Positions 31,778 through 40,815 are shown, counted from the first letter of the stretch. The stretch: 64,000 nucleotides of DNA from Streptomyces fradiae ATCC 10745 = DSM 40063 (GCF_008704425.1 NZ_CP023696.1:1288501-1352500); one strand, 5' to 3'. Program-made: numbers and translations. Notes: generated by a model from the letters alone, not told the origin.

Positions 31778-33439
31778 TCAGGTGACGCGGAAGCCGGTGA
31801 ACGCGGCCGTGCCCCCGCTCCCCCGCCCCGGTGGCGCGGCGGCGAACAGGCCCAGCAGCGCGCCGACCCAGCGCCAGGGCGTGGCGGCGAACACCGGGCC
31901 CGACGCCCGCCACCCGTCCCCGGTGTCCGCCTGGAACCGGCAGCGCGCCCCGGCCGACACCTCCACCCGCAGCCGTGCGCGCCCCTCGGGCGCCGTACGG
32001 GCGGGGGCCGCGTCCCGCTCGGCCCGCGCCACCGGCTCGGCGAAGCGGTGCACGAGCCGGACGGCCCCGTCGCCGCCCCGCTCCAGGCCGATCCAGGAGA
32101 AGGCGTCGCCCAGGACCGCCAGCCCGGCCCGCGCGCCCGGCTCGGTGCCCTCCAGTGCCAGGCCGACCTCGGCGGTGAACGCCTCGGCGGGCAGCCGCTG
32201 CGTCAGCACGTGCGGCAGCAGCCGCAGGTCGTGGGCGTCGGGGGTGCGGACGCAGGCCATGCGCAGCCCGTCGCCGGGGTGCTGGGCGGTCCAGCCGGGC
32301 CGGGGGTTGGCCGCCCACTGCCACTGGGGCCCGAACCGGCCGCCGGGGAAGGCGTCGTCGGTCGCGGGCGCCGCCACCGGCGGGGGCGGCCCGGCGGGCA
32401 CGGCCGGTTCGCGGTGGCGCGCGACCGGCTCGCCCCGGTCGCCGATGACGGGCCAGCCGTCGCCGTCCCACGTCATCGGCTGGAGGTGGACGACGCGGCC
32501 GTAGGGGCCGCGCGACTGGAAGTGCAGGAACCAGTCCTCGCCCGCGCGGGTGCGCACCCAGCCGCCCTGGTGGGGGCCGTTGACGCCGGTGCGGCCCTGG
32601 GCGAGGACGATCCGCTCCTCGTACGGGCCGGTGAAGTCCCGCGACCGGAAGGCGCCCTGCCAGCCGGTCTCCACTCCCCCGGCGGGCGCGAGGATCCAGA
32701 ACCAGCCGTCGTGCCGGTACAGCTTGGGCCCTTCGAGGGTGAACCAGCCGGGGATGCGGTCGCCGTCCACGATCGTGACGCCCTCGTCGAGGAGGGTGCG
32801 GCCGTCGCGGCTCATCCGGTGGCCGGTGAGCCGGTTCTTCACCCCGGACCGGGACCTGGCCCAGCCGTGCACCAGGTACGCCTCGCCGGTCTCGTCGTCC
32901 CACAGGGGGCAGGGGTCGATCAGGCCCTTGCCCGCCTTCACCAGGTGCGGGGCGGTCCAGGGGCCGGTGATGCGCTCGGCGCTGACCTGCTGGATGCCGT
33001 GGTCAGGGTCGCCCCAGAAGATCCAGAAGCGGCCGTCCGCACGGCGCAGGGCAGGCGCCCAGACGCCTCCGTCGTGGCGGGGCGCGGCGAACGCGTCGGC
33101 CGGTTCGAGGCGTTCGAGCGCGTGCCCGACGAGGGTCCAGTTGACCAGGTCGCGGGAGTGCAGCAGGGGCAGGCCGGGGGCGCGGCCGAAGCTGGACGCG
33201 GTCAGGTAGAAGTCGTCGCCGACCGCGATGACGTCGGGGTCTGACCAGTCGGCGGCGAGGACCGGGTTGCGGTAGGTCCCGTCGCCCTGGTCGGCCCGGT
33301 GCACGGGGGCGGCGGCACCTTCCGTACCGGCGTGGTGGACCGGGGTCGCCGCCTCTTCCGTACGGGCCCGGTGGGCTTGCGTGCAGGCCCGGTGGGCGGG
33401 GGCGGCGTCCGGCGTTCCGGTGCGGTGCGTTCCGGTCAC
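31778..33439 (-). CDS. Glycoside hydrolase family 43 protein
   Basis: 553 residues from GTG 33439, which overlaps the preceding stop (GTGA). The first 50 residues are a repetitive His/Ala/Thr-rich stretch. Five-bladed propeller domain with catalytic base in YRNPVLAADWSDPDVIAV, pKa modulator region GKGLIDPCPLWDDETGEAYLVHG and acid in GWFTLEGPKLYRHDGWFWI. A C-terminal beta-sandwich (about residues 350-553) resembles the concanavalin-like domain of GH43 beta-xylosidases/arabinofuranosidases. No signal peptide, so it likely trims imported oligosaccharides inside the cell. Confidence 0.9.
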   Translation of the reverse strand: MTGTHRTGTPDAAPAHRACTQAHRARTEEAATPVHHAGTEGAAAPVHRADQGDGTYRNPVLAADWSDPDVIAVGDDFYLTASSFGRAPGLPLLHSRDLVNWTLVGHALERLEPADAFAAPRHDGGVWAPALRRADGRFWIFWGDPDHGIQQVSAERITGPWTAPHLVKAGKGLIDPCPLWDDETGEAYLVHGWARSRSGVKNRLTGHRMSRDGRTLLDEGVTIVDGDRIPGWFTLEGPKLYRHDGWFWILAPAGGVETGWQGAFRSRDFTGPYEERIVLAQGRTGVNGPHQGGWVRTRAGEDWFLHFQSRGPYGRVVHLQPMTWDGDGWPVIGDRGEPVARHREPAVPAGPPPPVAAPATDDAFPGGRFGPQWQWAANPRPGWTAQHPGDGLRMACVRTPDAHDLRLLPHVLTQRLPAEAFTAEVGLALEGTEPGARAGLAVLGDAFSWIGLERGGDGAVRLVHRFAEPVARAERDAAPARTAPEGRARLRVEVSAGARCRFQADTGDGWRASGPVFAATPWRWVGALLGLFAAAPPGRGSGGTAAFTGFRVT

Positions 33440-34299
33440 GGCAGCGCCTTCCGTACCAGCGCGGCGGCCTCCGCCCGGTCGAGGGCGCCGTCCGCCACGA
33501 CGGTGACGACACGGCGTACGGCGCTCTCCCCGGCGGGCAGGGGCAGCCGCGCGCTCCACGCGAGGGAGGAGCCGACGCCCGGGTACTCGCCGGTGCGGAC
33601 GAACCACGGGTCGCGGCGGGTGTCGCCGGTCGCCCCGGCGAAGACGAGCGTCCAGCCGGCGCCGCGCAGCGCCAGCCAGCCGGCGGGGCGCCCGTGGACC
33701 GCCCCCTCCCCCTCGGCGTCGGCGGTGAACACGGCGGGCGGCCCGGCGGGGTGCTGGGGCGCGCGCCAGAAGAAGCCGCCGTAGCCGGCGCCGGGGCGGC
33801 CGTTGGTGGCCGGGGAGCCGATGGACAGGTCCTCATCGCCGGTGTTGGTGAGGGCGAAGACGGTGTCGAGCGCCCAGGCGGAGGCGGTGAGCGGGACGGC
33901 GGCGACGGTGCGGCGCTCCCGCAGCACCTCGGCGCCGCCGGCGGTCCAGACGAGGTCCTCCACGAAGCCGTCGGCGTCGCGCAGCTTCCAGCCGGTGTGC
34001 CGCTGCTCGCCGTGGTTGTCCAGCTCGACGGGGCCCCGGTCGCGGACGTAGGTGCGCCCGCCCCAGAAGTTGTGTCCGGCGACGTCGGGGACGGCGACGC
34101 TGACGCCCAGGTGGTGGAGGTGGTCGGCGGGCCGCGCCTCGGTGACGGGGGTGCCGCCGAGGGTGGTGACGGGGTGGAGGTAGGGCCGGGGGGAGAGCCG
34201 GGCGGGCAGGTCGTCCGGGTGGACGTACCGGGCGACGGGGCGGCCGTCGCAGCGCAGGACCAGCGGCTGGGGCACGGGCTGGGGCATCGGCTGGGTCAT
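33436..34299 (-). CDS. PmoA-like (DUF6807) protein
   Basis: 287 residues from ATG 34299; the frame is open upstream but conserved sequence starts here and the ATG overlaps the preceding stop (ATGA). Motifs typical of the family: RPYLHPVTTLGGTPVTEARPADHLHHLGVSVAVPDVAGHNFWGG and ATNGRPGAGYGGFFWRAP. The name comes from methane-monooxygenase annotation, but these proteins in sugar-catabolic operons have no proven role; a carbohydrate-binding or epimerase-like function is suspected because they accompany Gfo/Idh/MocA enzymes, as here. Confidence 0.85.
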   Translation of the reverse strand: MTQPMPQPVPQPLVLRCDGRPVARYVHPDDLPARLSPRPYLHPVTTLGGTPVTEARPADHLHHLGVSVAVPDVAGHNFWGGRTYVRDRGPVELDNHGEQRHTGWKLRDADGFVEDLVWTAGGAEVLRERRTVAAVPLTASAWALDTVFALTNTGDEDLSIGSPATNGRPGAGYGGFFWRAPQHPAGPPAVFTADAEGEGAVHGRPAGWLALRGAGWTLVFAGATGDTRRDPWFVRTGEYPGVGSSLAWSARLPLPAGESAVRRVVTVVADGALDRAEAAALVRKALP

Positions 34300-35561
34300 C
34301 GGGCGGTCGCCTCCAGCTCGGAGAAGAGGGAGAGAGTCTCGGCGCTCGCCCGGACGAGGTCGTCGACGCCCTTCACCACGCGGCGCCGGGCCCCGCCGGG
34401 GGTCGGTTCGGCGTACCAGGCGGAAGGGGGCAGCGGGCGGGGTTCGGGCGCGGTGCGGACCGCTTCGACGACGCGCGTGAAGGCGCCGGTCCGCTCGGGC
34501 GGTACGAGGAGTTCGTCGCCGTCCACGAGGTGGCGGACCAGGTTCTCCAGCAGGTCGGTCCGGCCGTGCTCGGTCTCGACGGGGCCGTGCCCGGCCCGCT
34601 GGAGCAGGACGCGGTCCTGCTTGTACCAGAAGGTGACGCGGCCGTGGCGGCCGTGGACGAGGACGTACGGCTCGCCGGGCCGCTCGGCGCAGAGGGTGAC
34701 GGCGGCGGTGACACGGGTGCCGCGGGCGGTGGTGACGCGCAGGCAGGAGGTGTCGTCGGCCTCGATGTCGTTGGCGCGGGCCAGTTCCAGCTCGACGCCG
34801 GCGACGTCCTCGGCGAGCGTGCTGCCGTCGACGGCGAGGGCGGTGGCGACGGCGTGGGCGAGCGGGTTGGTGAGGACCCCGTCGACCACGTCGGCGCCGT
34901 CGAGGCGGCGCTTGCCGGCCCACGGGGAGCGGCGGAAGTACGCCTCGTCGCGGGCCCAGGCCCCGGCGGCGCCGATGCCGGTGACCTCCCCGATCGCGCC
35001 GTCCGCGACGAGTGCGGCGATGGCGGCCAGGGCGTGCGAGCCCAGCGACTGGAAGCCGATCTGGCAGGCGGTGCCGGCGCGGCGGACCCCTTCCGTCAGG
35101 CGCCGGAACTCGGCGAGGGAGGGCGTGGGCGGCTTCTCCAGGAGGAGGTGGACGCCGCGCCCGGCGGCGGTGAGCGCCAGGTCGGTGTGGGTGTCGATGG
35201 GGGTGCAGACGACGGCGATCCGGGCGCCGGTGGTGTCGAGGAGCGCGCCGAGGTCCGCGGACTGCGGGACGTCCGCCCCGCCCAGCTCGGCGGGGTCGAG
35301 GGGGCGCGGCTCGCAGACCCCGGCGAGGCGGACGAGTCCGGCGGCGGAGAGGCGGCGGATGTTGTCCAGGTGCCAGCGGCCGTGGCCGCGGGCACCGGCG
35401 AGGACGACGGGGAGGGGCGGCCGCGCGGCGCGGGCGGGAGCGGAGGCCGCGGCGGAAGCGGAGACGGGAGCGGAAGCGGAAGCGGGGACGGGAGCGGAAG
35501 CGGAGACGGGAGCGGAGGCGGCGGGCCGCGCGGCTTCGGGGGTGCGGTCCACGCGGGTCAT
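34296..35561 (-). CDS. Gfo/Idh/MocA-family oxidoreductase
   Basis: 421 residues, ATG 35561 overlapping the permease stop. The first 50 residues are Ala/Ser/Pro repeats from hexamer-type DNA repeats (35455-35530). Then a Rossmann domain (VVLAGARGHGRWHLDNIRRL, IAVVCTPIDTHTDLAL) with the EKP motif LLLEKPPTPS, and a GFO_IDH_MocA C-terminal domain. NAD(P)-dependent dehydrogenase of a sugar or cyclitol; coupled to the PmoA-like gene by overlap, so both probably act on the imported sugar. Confidence 0.88.
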   Translation of the reverse strand: MTRVDRTPEAARPAASAPVSASAPVPASASAPVSASAAASAPARAARPPLPVVLAGARGHGRWHLDNIRRLSAAGLVRLAGVCEPRPLDPAELGGADVPQSADLGALLDTTGARIAVVCTPIDTHTDLALTAAGRGVHLLLEKPPTPSLAEFRRLTEGVRRAGTACQIGFQSLGSHALAAIAALVADGAIGEVTGIGAAGAWARDEAYFRRSPWAGKRRLDGADVVDGVLTNPLAHAVATALAVDGSTLAEDVAGVELELARANDIEADDTSCLRVTTARGTRVTAAVTLCAERPGEPYVLVHGRHGRVTFWYKQDRVLLQRAGHGPVETEHGRTDLLENLVRHLVDGDELLVPPERTGAFTRVVEAVRTAPEPRPLPPSAWYAEPTPGGARRRVVKGVDDLVRASAETLSLFSELEATAR

Positions 35562-36466
35562 CCCTTCACCGCCCCGGCGCTGAAGCCCGTGATCAGCCAC
35601 TTCTGGATGAACGCGAAGACGATCACGACGGGGACGGCGGCGATGACCCCGCCCGCGGCGAGGGCGCCCAGGTCGGCGCTGTCGGCGCCGATGAGGGTGT
35701 TGAGGCCGACGGGGATCGTCTGCTTGTCCTGCTCGCTCAGGAACATCAGGGCGAAGAGGAAGTGGTTCCAGCTGTGGACGAAGGCGAAGGAGCCGACGGC
35801 GATGAGTCCGGGGCGCAGCAGCGGCAGGACGACGGCGCGGAAGGCGCGGAAGCGGGAGCAGCCGTCGACCCAGGCGGCCTCCTCCAGGGAGACGGGGACG
35901 TTCTTGATGAAGCCGCTGATCAGGATGATCGACAGGGGGAGCTGGAAGACGGTCTCGGCGAGGACGACGCTGCCCAGCGAGTTGATCATCTGGAGGTTGC
36001 GGAAGATCTCGAAGAGCGGGACCAGCATGAGCGCGCCCGGGATGAACTGCGAGCACAGCAGCGCCAGCATGAACGCGTTCTTGATCCGGAAGTCGAAGCG
36101 GGCGAGGGCGTAGCCGCCGGCGAGGGCGACGACGGTGGTGGCGACCAGCGTGGCGACGCCGACGAGCATGCTGTTCTGGAAGAAGACCCCGAAGCTGCGC
36201 TCGTTCCAGACCTTGTCGAAGTGCTCGAAGGTGACGGGCCAGGGGACGAGCGAGGTGGAGCCGGCGGGCCGCAGCGCGAACAGCAGCATCCAGTAGAACG
36301 GGACGAGCGTGAAGAGCAGGTAGAGCGCGAGCGGCAGGTAGATCTGCCAGCGCGGTACGTCGTCGAAGGCGCGTTCGCGCCCGCGGCGCCGGGGGGCGGC
36401 GGGAGGCGCCGGGGGGGCGGCGGGCACGGGCGCCGCGGCGCCCTTCTCCGCGAGTGCGGCGGTCAT
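35558..36466 (-). CDS. Sugar ABC transporter permease (MalG type)
   Basis: 302 residues; ATG 36466 overlaps the preceding permease stop. Cytoplasmic Pro/Ala-rich head, then six membrane segments beginning YLPLALYLLFTLVPFYWMLL. EAA loop LEEAAWVDGCSRFRAFRAVVLPLLRPG contacts an ATPase. The last residues FIQKWLITGFSAGAVKG are typical of the family. No ATPase gene is nearby; in Streptomyces the shared ATPase MsiK usually serves such systems. Confidence 0.93.
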   Translation of the reverse strand: MTAALAEKGAAAPVPAAPPAPPAAPRRRGRERAFDDVPRWQIYLPLALYLLFTLVPFYWMLLFALRPAGSTSLVPWPVTFEHFDKVWNERSFGVFFQNSMLVGVATLVATTVVALAGGYALARFDFRIKNAFMLALLCSQFIPGALMLVPLFEIFRNLQMINSLGSVVLAETVFQLPLSIILISGFIKNVPVSLEEAAWVDGCSRFRAFRAVVLPLLRPGLIAVGSFAFVHSWNHFLFALMFLSEQDKQTIPVGLNTLIGADSADLGALAAGGVIAAVPVVIVFAFIQKWLITGFSAGAVKG

Positions 36467-37395
36467 CGGCGGTCGCCTCCGAACTTGCTCAGGCGCAGGT
36501 AGAGGATGGAGCAGAAGAGGAGGATCACGAACGCGACGGTGGTCAGCGCGGAGGCGTAACCGAAGTCGTGGCCCTCGATGCCGGTGTTCGCGATCATGAG
36601 GGGGAGGGTGGTGGTGACACCGGCGGGGCCGCCGCCGGTGAGGGTGTAGAGCAGGTCGACGTTGTTGAACTCCCACACGGCGCGCAGCAGCGTGGAGAGG
36701 ATGATGGCGTCCTTGAGGTGCGGCAGCGTGATGTGGAGGAACTGCCGGAGCCGGCTCGCGCCGTCGACGGAGGCCGCCTCGTAGAGGTCCTTCGGGATGG
36801 ACTGGAGGTCGGCGAGGATGAGGATGGCGAAGAACGGGACGCCGCGCCAGAGTTCGGCGAGGACGGCCGCCCAGAAGACGGTGCCGGTGTCGGAGAGGAC
36901 GGACGTGCCGTAGGTGCCGACGCCGACGTCCGCGAGGTAGCGGCTGATGCCGGTCGACGGGTTGTAGAGCAGCATCCAGATGGTCGTGGTGAGCACCCCG
37001 GAGACCGCCCAGGGCGAGAAGACCAGGGCGCGGGCGATGCCGCGGCCGACGAACGTCTGGTTCACCAGCAGGGCGAGCACGAGTCCCAGGGCGAGCTGGA
37101 GGCCGACCTGGACGACGACCCACTTGGCGCTGAAGACGAGCGTGGACCAGAAGAGGGGGTCCTCGGTGAAGGCGCGGGTGAAGTTGTCGAGGCCCGCGTA
37201 GCCGTTCTTCCAGGGCTTGGTGACGTTGTAGTGCTGGAGGCTGTAGTAGAAGACGCTGAGCACGGGGTAGGCGATGAAGCCGAGCATCAGCAGACCGGCG
37301 GGCGCGATCAGCAGGTACGGCAGGCGACGTGGATCGGCTCCCGTGCGGCGCCGACCGGCCCGGGGTTGCCTCGCCACGGCTGCGGCTTGGGCCAT
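36463..37395 (-). CDS. Sugar ABC transporter permease (MalF type)
   Basis: 310 residues, ATG start. Six membrane segments from YLLIAPAGLLMLGFIAYPVLSVFYYSL; EAA loop YEAASVDGASRLRQFLHITLPHLK. It is the first of five genes joined by 4-base ATGA/GTGA overlaps (permease, permease, Gfo/Idh/MocA, PmoA-like, GH43), which implies one transcript with fixed stoichiometry. A LacI-type box lies about 240 bp upstream. Confidence 0.93.
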   Translation of the reverse strand: MAQAAAVARQPRAGRRRTGADPRRLPYLLIAPAGLLMLGFIAYPVLSVFYYSLQHYNVTKPWKNGYAGLDNFTRAFTEDPLFWSTLVFSAKWVVVQVGLQLALGLVLALLVNQTFVGRGIARALVFSPWAVSGVLTTTIWMLLYNPSTGISRYLADVGVGTYGTSVLSDTGTVFWAAVLAELWRGVPFFAILILADLQSIPKDLYEAASVDGASRLRQFLHITLPHLKDAIILSTLLRAVWEFNNVDLLYTLTGGGPAGVTTTLPLMIANTGIEGHDFGYASALTTVAFVILLFCSILYLRLSKFGGDRR

Positions 37396-37634
37396 GACAT
37401 GTCTCCGTTCATCGTGCGGTGCGGGTGGTACGGGGCGATGCGGGAGGTGCGGGGGTGCGGGGGTGCGGGTTCGTGGATGCGGGTTCGTGGATGCGGTACG
37501 CGGGGTGTGGTGCGGGGGCGGGGCGGGGTGCGGGGCGTGGATGCGGTACGCGGGGTGGTGCGGGGGCGGGGCGCCGGGGGCGGGGCGGCGGGGCCCCGTC
37601 GGCCGGGCGGAGGGTGCGGTGCGGTGCGGTGTGT

Positions 37635-37645
37635 GAAGCGCTTTC
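37635..37645. promoter_or_regulatory. LacI-family-type operator in the permease upstream region
   Basis: GAAGCGCTTTC, an 11-bp near-palindrome around the central GCGC, like the CcpA/LacI-type sites that control sugar operons in Streptomyces. It is in the 316-bp spacer 37396-37711, which otherwise holds gcgggg-type repeats and no gene. No LacI-type regulator is encoded in the window. Confidence 0.55.
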
Positions 37646-37711
37646 TTCCGCGTGTGCGGCGGCCTCGGGCGCGCGGCGGGCGCCCGCTGCGGTGGTGCGC
37701 CGGGCGGGCGG

Positions 37712-39610
37712 TCAGCCCGCGTACGGCTCCGGTACGGAACCGGGCCTGGACAGGAACGCGAAGTCGCAGCCCGTGTCCGCCTGGGTGACCTGCTCCTGGT
37801 AGAGGGCTCCGTAGCCCCGTTCGTAGGGGTGGACCGGGGCCGTCCACGCGGCCCGGCGCTCCGCCAGCTCCGCCTCGTCCACGTGGAGGTGGAGCGAGCG
37901 GGCGTCCACGTCGAGCGTGATGAGGTCGCCGGTCCGTACGAGGGCGAGGGGCCCGCCGACGTACGACTCGGGCGCGACGTGCAGCACGCACATGCCGTAG
38001 CTGGTGCCGCTCATCCGGGCGTCGGAGATCCGCACCATGTCCCGCACGCCCTGTTTCAGCAGGTGGTCGGGGATGGGCAGCATCCCGTACTCCGGCATGC
38101 CGGGGCCGCCCTTGGGGCCGGCGTTGCGCAGGACCAGGACGTGGTCGGCGGTGATGCCGAGGGCCGGGTCGTCGATGGTCCGCTGCATGGTGCGGTAGTC
38201 GTCGAAGACGACGGCGGGGCCGGTGTGGCGGCGCAGGTGCTGCTCGGCGGCGATGTGCTTGACGACGGCGCCGTCCGGGCAGAGGTTGCCGCGCAGGACG
38301 GCGAGCCCGCCCTCCTCGGCGAGCGGCTTGTCGCGGGGCCGGATCACCTCGGGGTCGTGGACGAGCGCCCCGGCGAGCTGCTCGCGCAGCGTGCGGTGGG
38401 CGACGGTCGGCCGGTCCAGGTGCAGCAGGTCCGTCAGCCGGGAGAGGAAGCCGGGCAGGCCGCCCGCGAAGTGGAAGTCCTCCATCAGGTACCGCCCGCC
38501 GGGGCGGAGGTTCGCGAGGACCGGCACGGTGCGGGCGATCCGGTCGAAGTCGTCCAGCGTGAGCCGTACGCCGGAGCGGCCGGCCATGGCGATGAGGTGG
38601 ATGACCGCGTTGGTGGAGCCGCCGAGGCCGAGGACGGTCGTCACGGCGTCCTCGTACGCCTCGCGGGTGAGGATGCGCGACAGCCGCAGGTCCTCCCGTA
38701 CGAGCTCGACGATCCGCAGTCCGGCGGCGGCGGCCATCCGGTCGTGGCCGGAGTCGACGGCCGGGATCGAGGAGGCGCCGGGCATGGTCACGCCGAGCGC
38801 CTCGGCGGCGGCCGTCAGCGTGGACGCGGTGCCCATCGTCATGCAGTGGCCGGGCGAGCGGGCGAGCCCGCTCTCCAGTTCGGCCAGCTCGCAGTCGCCG
38901 ATGCGCCCGGCCCGCTTCTCGTCCCAGTACTTCCACATGTCCGTGCCCGAGCCGAGGACCTCGCCCCGCCAGTGGCCCGGCAGCATCGGCCCGGCCGGGA
39001 CGAAGACGGTCGGCAGGTCGACCGAGGCGGCGCCCATGAGGAGGGCGGGCGTGGACTTGTCGCAGCCGCCGAGGAGGACCGCCCCGTCCACCGGGTAGGA
39101 GCGCAGCAGCTCCTCCGCCTCCATGGCGAGGAGGTTGCGGTAGAGCATCGGGGTGGGCTTCTGGAAGGTCTCGGACAGGGTGGAGACCGGGAACTCCAGC
39201 GGGAACCCGCCGGCCTGCCACACCCCGCGCTTCACGGCCTGCGCGCGGTCGCGGAGGTGGACGTGGCAGGGGTTGATGTCGGACCAGGTGTTGAGGATCG
39301 CGACGACCGGTTTGCCCAGGTGCTCCTCGGGGAGGTAGCCGAGCTGCCGGGTGCGGGCGCGGTGGCTGAACGAGCGCAGCCCGTCCGTGCCGTACCACTG
39401 GTGGCTGCGCAGGGCGCGGGGGCGCCCGGCGCGGTCGGGGGCGGGCGCGTCAGGGGCGGCGGGGCCGGTGCCGGTGCCGGGGGCGGTGGGGCCGGTGCCG
39501 GTGCCGGGGGCGGTGGGGCCGGTGCCGGTGCCGGGGGCGGTGGGGCCGGTGCCGGTGCCGGGGGCGGTGGGGCCGGGCGTGCCGGTACCGGGTGCTTCGG
39601 CGCTGCTCAT
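37712..39610 (-). CDS. IlvD/Edd-family sugar-acid dehydratase (L-arabinonate/xylonate type)
   Basis: 632 residues from ATG 39610, which overlaps the preceding stop (ATGA). The first 60 residues are TAPGTGTGP repeats that add to the usual length of about 575. Fe-S dehydratase core with cysteine ligands in SDINPCHVHLRDR, LLGGCDKSTPALLMG and RSPGHCMTMGTASTL; C-terminal RISDARMSGTSYGMCVLHVAPESYVGGPLALV is close to L-arabinonate and related sugar-acid dehydratases rather than to IlvD of isoleucine synthesis. It would turn an aldonate into a 2-keto-3-deoxy acid for the next enzyme. Confidence 0.88.
   Translation of the reverse strand: MSSAEAPGTGTPGPTAPGTGTGPTAPGTGTGPTAPGTGTGPTAPGTGTGPAAPDAPAPDRAGRPRALRSHQWYGTDGLRSFSHRARTRQLGYLPEEHLGKPVVAILNTWSDINPCHVHLRDRAQAVKRGVWQAGGFPLEFPVSTLSETFQKPTPMLYRNLLAMEAEELLRSYPVDGAVLLGGCDKSTPALLMGAASVDLPTVFVPAGPMLPGHWRGEVLGSGTDMWKYWDEKRAGRIGDCELAELESGLARSPGHCMTMGTASTLTAAAEALGVTMPGASSIPAVDSGHDRMAAAAGLRIVELVREDLRLSRILTREAYEDAVTTVLGLGGSTNAVIHLIAMAGRSGVRLTLDDFDRIARTVPVLANLRPGGRYLMEDFHFAGGLPGFLSRLTDLLHLDRPTVAHRTLREQLAGALVHDPEVIRPRDKPLAEEGGLAVLRGNLCPDGAVVKHIAAEQHLRRHTGPAVVFDDYRTMQRTIDDPALGITADHVLVLRNAGPKGGPGMPEYGMLPIPDHLLKQGVRDMVRISDARMSGTSYGMCVLHVAPESYVGGPLALVRTGDLITLDVDARSLHLHVDEAELAERRAAWTAPVHPYERGYGALYQEQVTQADTGCDFAFLSRPGSVPEPYAG
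39461..39568 (-). repeat. Four exact 27-bp repeats encoding TAPGTGTGP
   Basis: The unit starts ggggccggtgccggtgccgg, with exact 27-bp period, in frame at the N-terminus of the IlvD/Edd dehydratase. Confidence 0.95.
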
Positions 39611-40509
39611 GCGTCCCACTCCTTGACCATCTCGGCGATCTCGGCACGGCGCGGCTCGGGCAGCGGCCGGCTCGGCGGGCGGACGTCGCGGCGGCACAGG
39701 CCGAGCGCGGCCAGGGCCTCCTTGACGACGGTGACGTTGTTCGCGGACTGGTCGGCGGCGCGCAGGTCCTCGAAGCGGCGGATGCGCTCCCACACCTCCA
39801 GGGCGGCCGGGTAGTCGCCGCCGCGCAGCGAGCGGAGCATGGTGAGGGAGACCGCGGGCGAGACGTTGACCAGCCCGGAGGTGAAGCCGGTGGCGCCCAT
39901 CGCCCAGTACGAGGGGGCGTACAGCTCGGCGAGCCCGGCGATCCACACGAACCGGCCGAGCCCGGCGTCGCGGGCGACGGCGGCGAAGCGGGCGGCGTCG
40001 GGGACGGCGTACTTGACGCCGATGACGTTGGGGCACAGCTCGCCGAGGCGGGCGACGGCCGCGCCGTCGAGGAGCGGGTTGCGGATGTAGGGGACGACGC
40101 CCAGTTCGGGCACGGCGTCCGCGATCTCGCGGTGGTAGTCGATCCAGCCGTCACGGGAGACGTAGGGGTGGACGGGCTGGTGGACCATGACCATCGCGGC
40201 GCCGGCGTCGCGGGCGTGCCGGGCGGCGGCCGTGGCGGTCGGCACGTCGTGGCCGACGCCGACGAGGACGGCGGCCCGCTCGCCCGCCTCCGCCACGGCC
40301 AGCTCGGTGACGAGGCGGCGCTCGTCGGGCGTGAGCGTGTAGAACTCGCCGGTGTTGCCGTTGGGGGTCACGGCCCGTACGCCGCCGTCGAGCAGCCTGC
40401 GCAGCAGGGCGCGGTACGTGTCCCGGTCGACACCGCCGTCGGCGCCGAACGGGGTCACGGGGATCGCGACGACGTCCGCGAGTGCCGCCCTCAGCGAGGA
40501 GTGGTCCAT
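39607..40509 (-). CDS. DHDPS-family 2-keto-3-deoxy sugar-acid dehydratase/aldolase
   Basis: 300 residues, ATG with agaaagg upstream. TIM barrel of the dihydrodipicolinate synthase family: TPFGADGGVD, GNTGEFYTLTPDERR with the catalytic Tyr, Schiff-base lysine in CPNVIGVKYAVPD. Next to a sugar-acid dehydratase, a role as 2-keto-3-deoxy-arabonate (or keto-deoxy-glucarate) dehydratase forming 2-oxoglutarate semialdehyde is more likely than lysine synthesis. Aldolase cleavage to pyruvate is the alternative. Confidence 0.87.
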   Translation of the reverse strand: MDHSSLRAALADVVAIPVTPFGADGGVDRDTYRALLRRLLDGGVRAVTPNGNTGEFYTLTPDERRLVTELAVAEAGERAAVLVGVGHDVPTATAAARHARDAGAAMVMVHQPVHPYVSRDGWIDYHREIADAVPELGVVPYIRNPLLDGAAVARLGELCPNVIGVKYAVPDAARFAAVARDAGLGRFVWIAGLAELYAPSYWAMGATGFTSGLVNVSPAVSLTMLRSLRGGDYPAALEVWERIRRFEDLRAADQSANNVTVVKEALAALGLCRRDVRPPSRPLPEPRRAEIAEMVKEWDA

Positions 40510-40688
40510 GCGTACCGGCCTTTCTGGTGACTGTCACGGGTGCGGGGGTGCCGGGGGCTCCGGGGCGCGGGGCCCGTTCCGGGGTGCGGCGGGCGGGCGG
40601 CCGGGGTTCCCGGGGGTGGGCCGGCCGGCGCTCCGGGCCGGGGCTTGAGCCCGGGGCGGCCCCGGGTGGTACGGAGGGTGCGCGCGGT

Positions 40689-40815
40689 GCGGGTGGTGCC
40701 GCGCGGGGGCCTTCGCGGGTGGTGCCGCGCGAGGGTCTTGCGGGTGGTGCCGCGCGGGGGCTTGCGGGTGGGGGTGCTCGGGGGTCTTGCGGGTGGGGCT
40801 GCTGCGGTGGGGCTT
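40689..40815. repeat. Five-copy repeat of about 25 bp
   Basis: Units like gcgggtggtgccgcgcgggg plus gctt, 24-27 bp each and partly degraded, fill the middle of the 362-bp spacer (40510-40871) between the GntR gene and the DHDPS-family gene. No gene seen there. Confidence 0.8.

Noticed and set aside
37712..39610. Assignment as IlvD of branched-chain amino acid synthesis
   Set aside because: The sugar-acid-dehydratase-type C-terminal motif and the DHDPS-family and transporter neighbours fit aldonate dehydration better.
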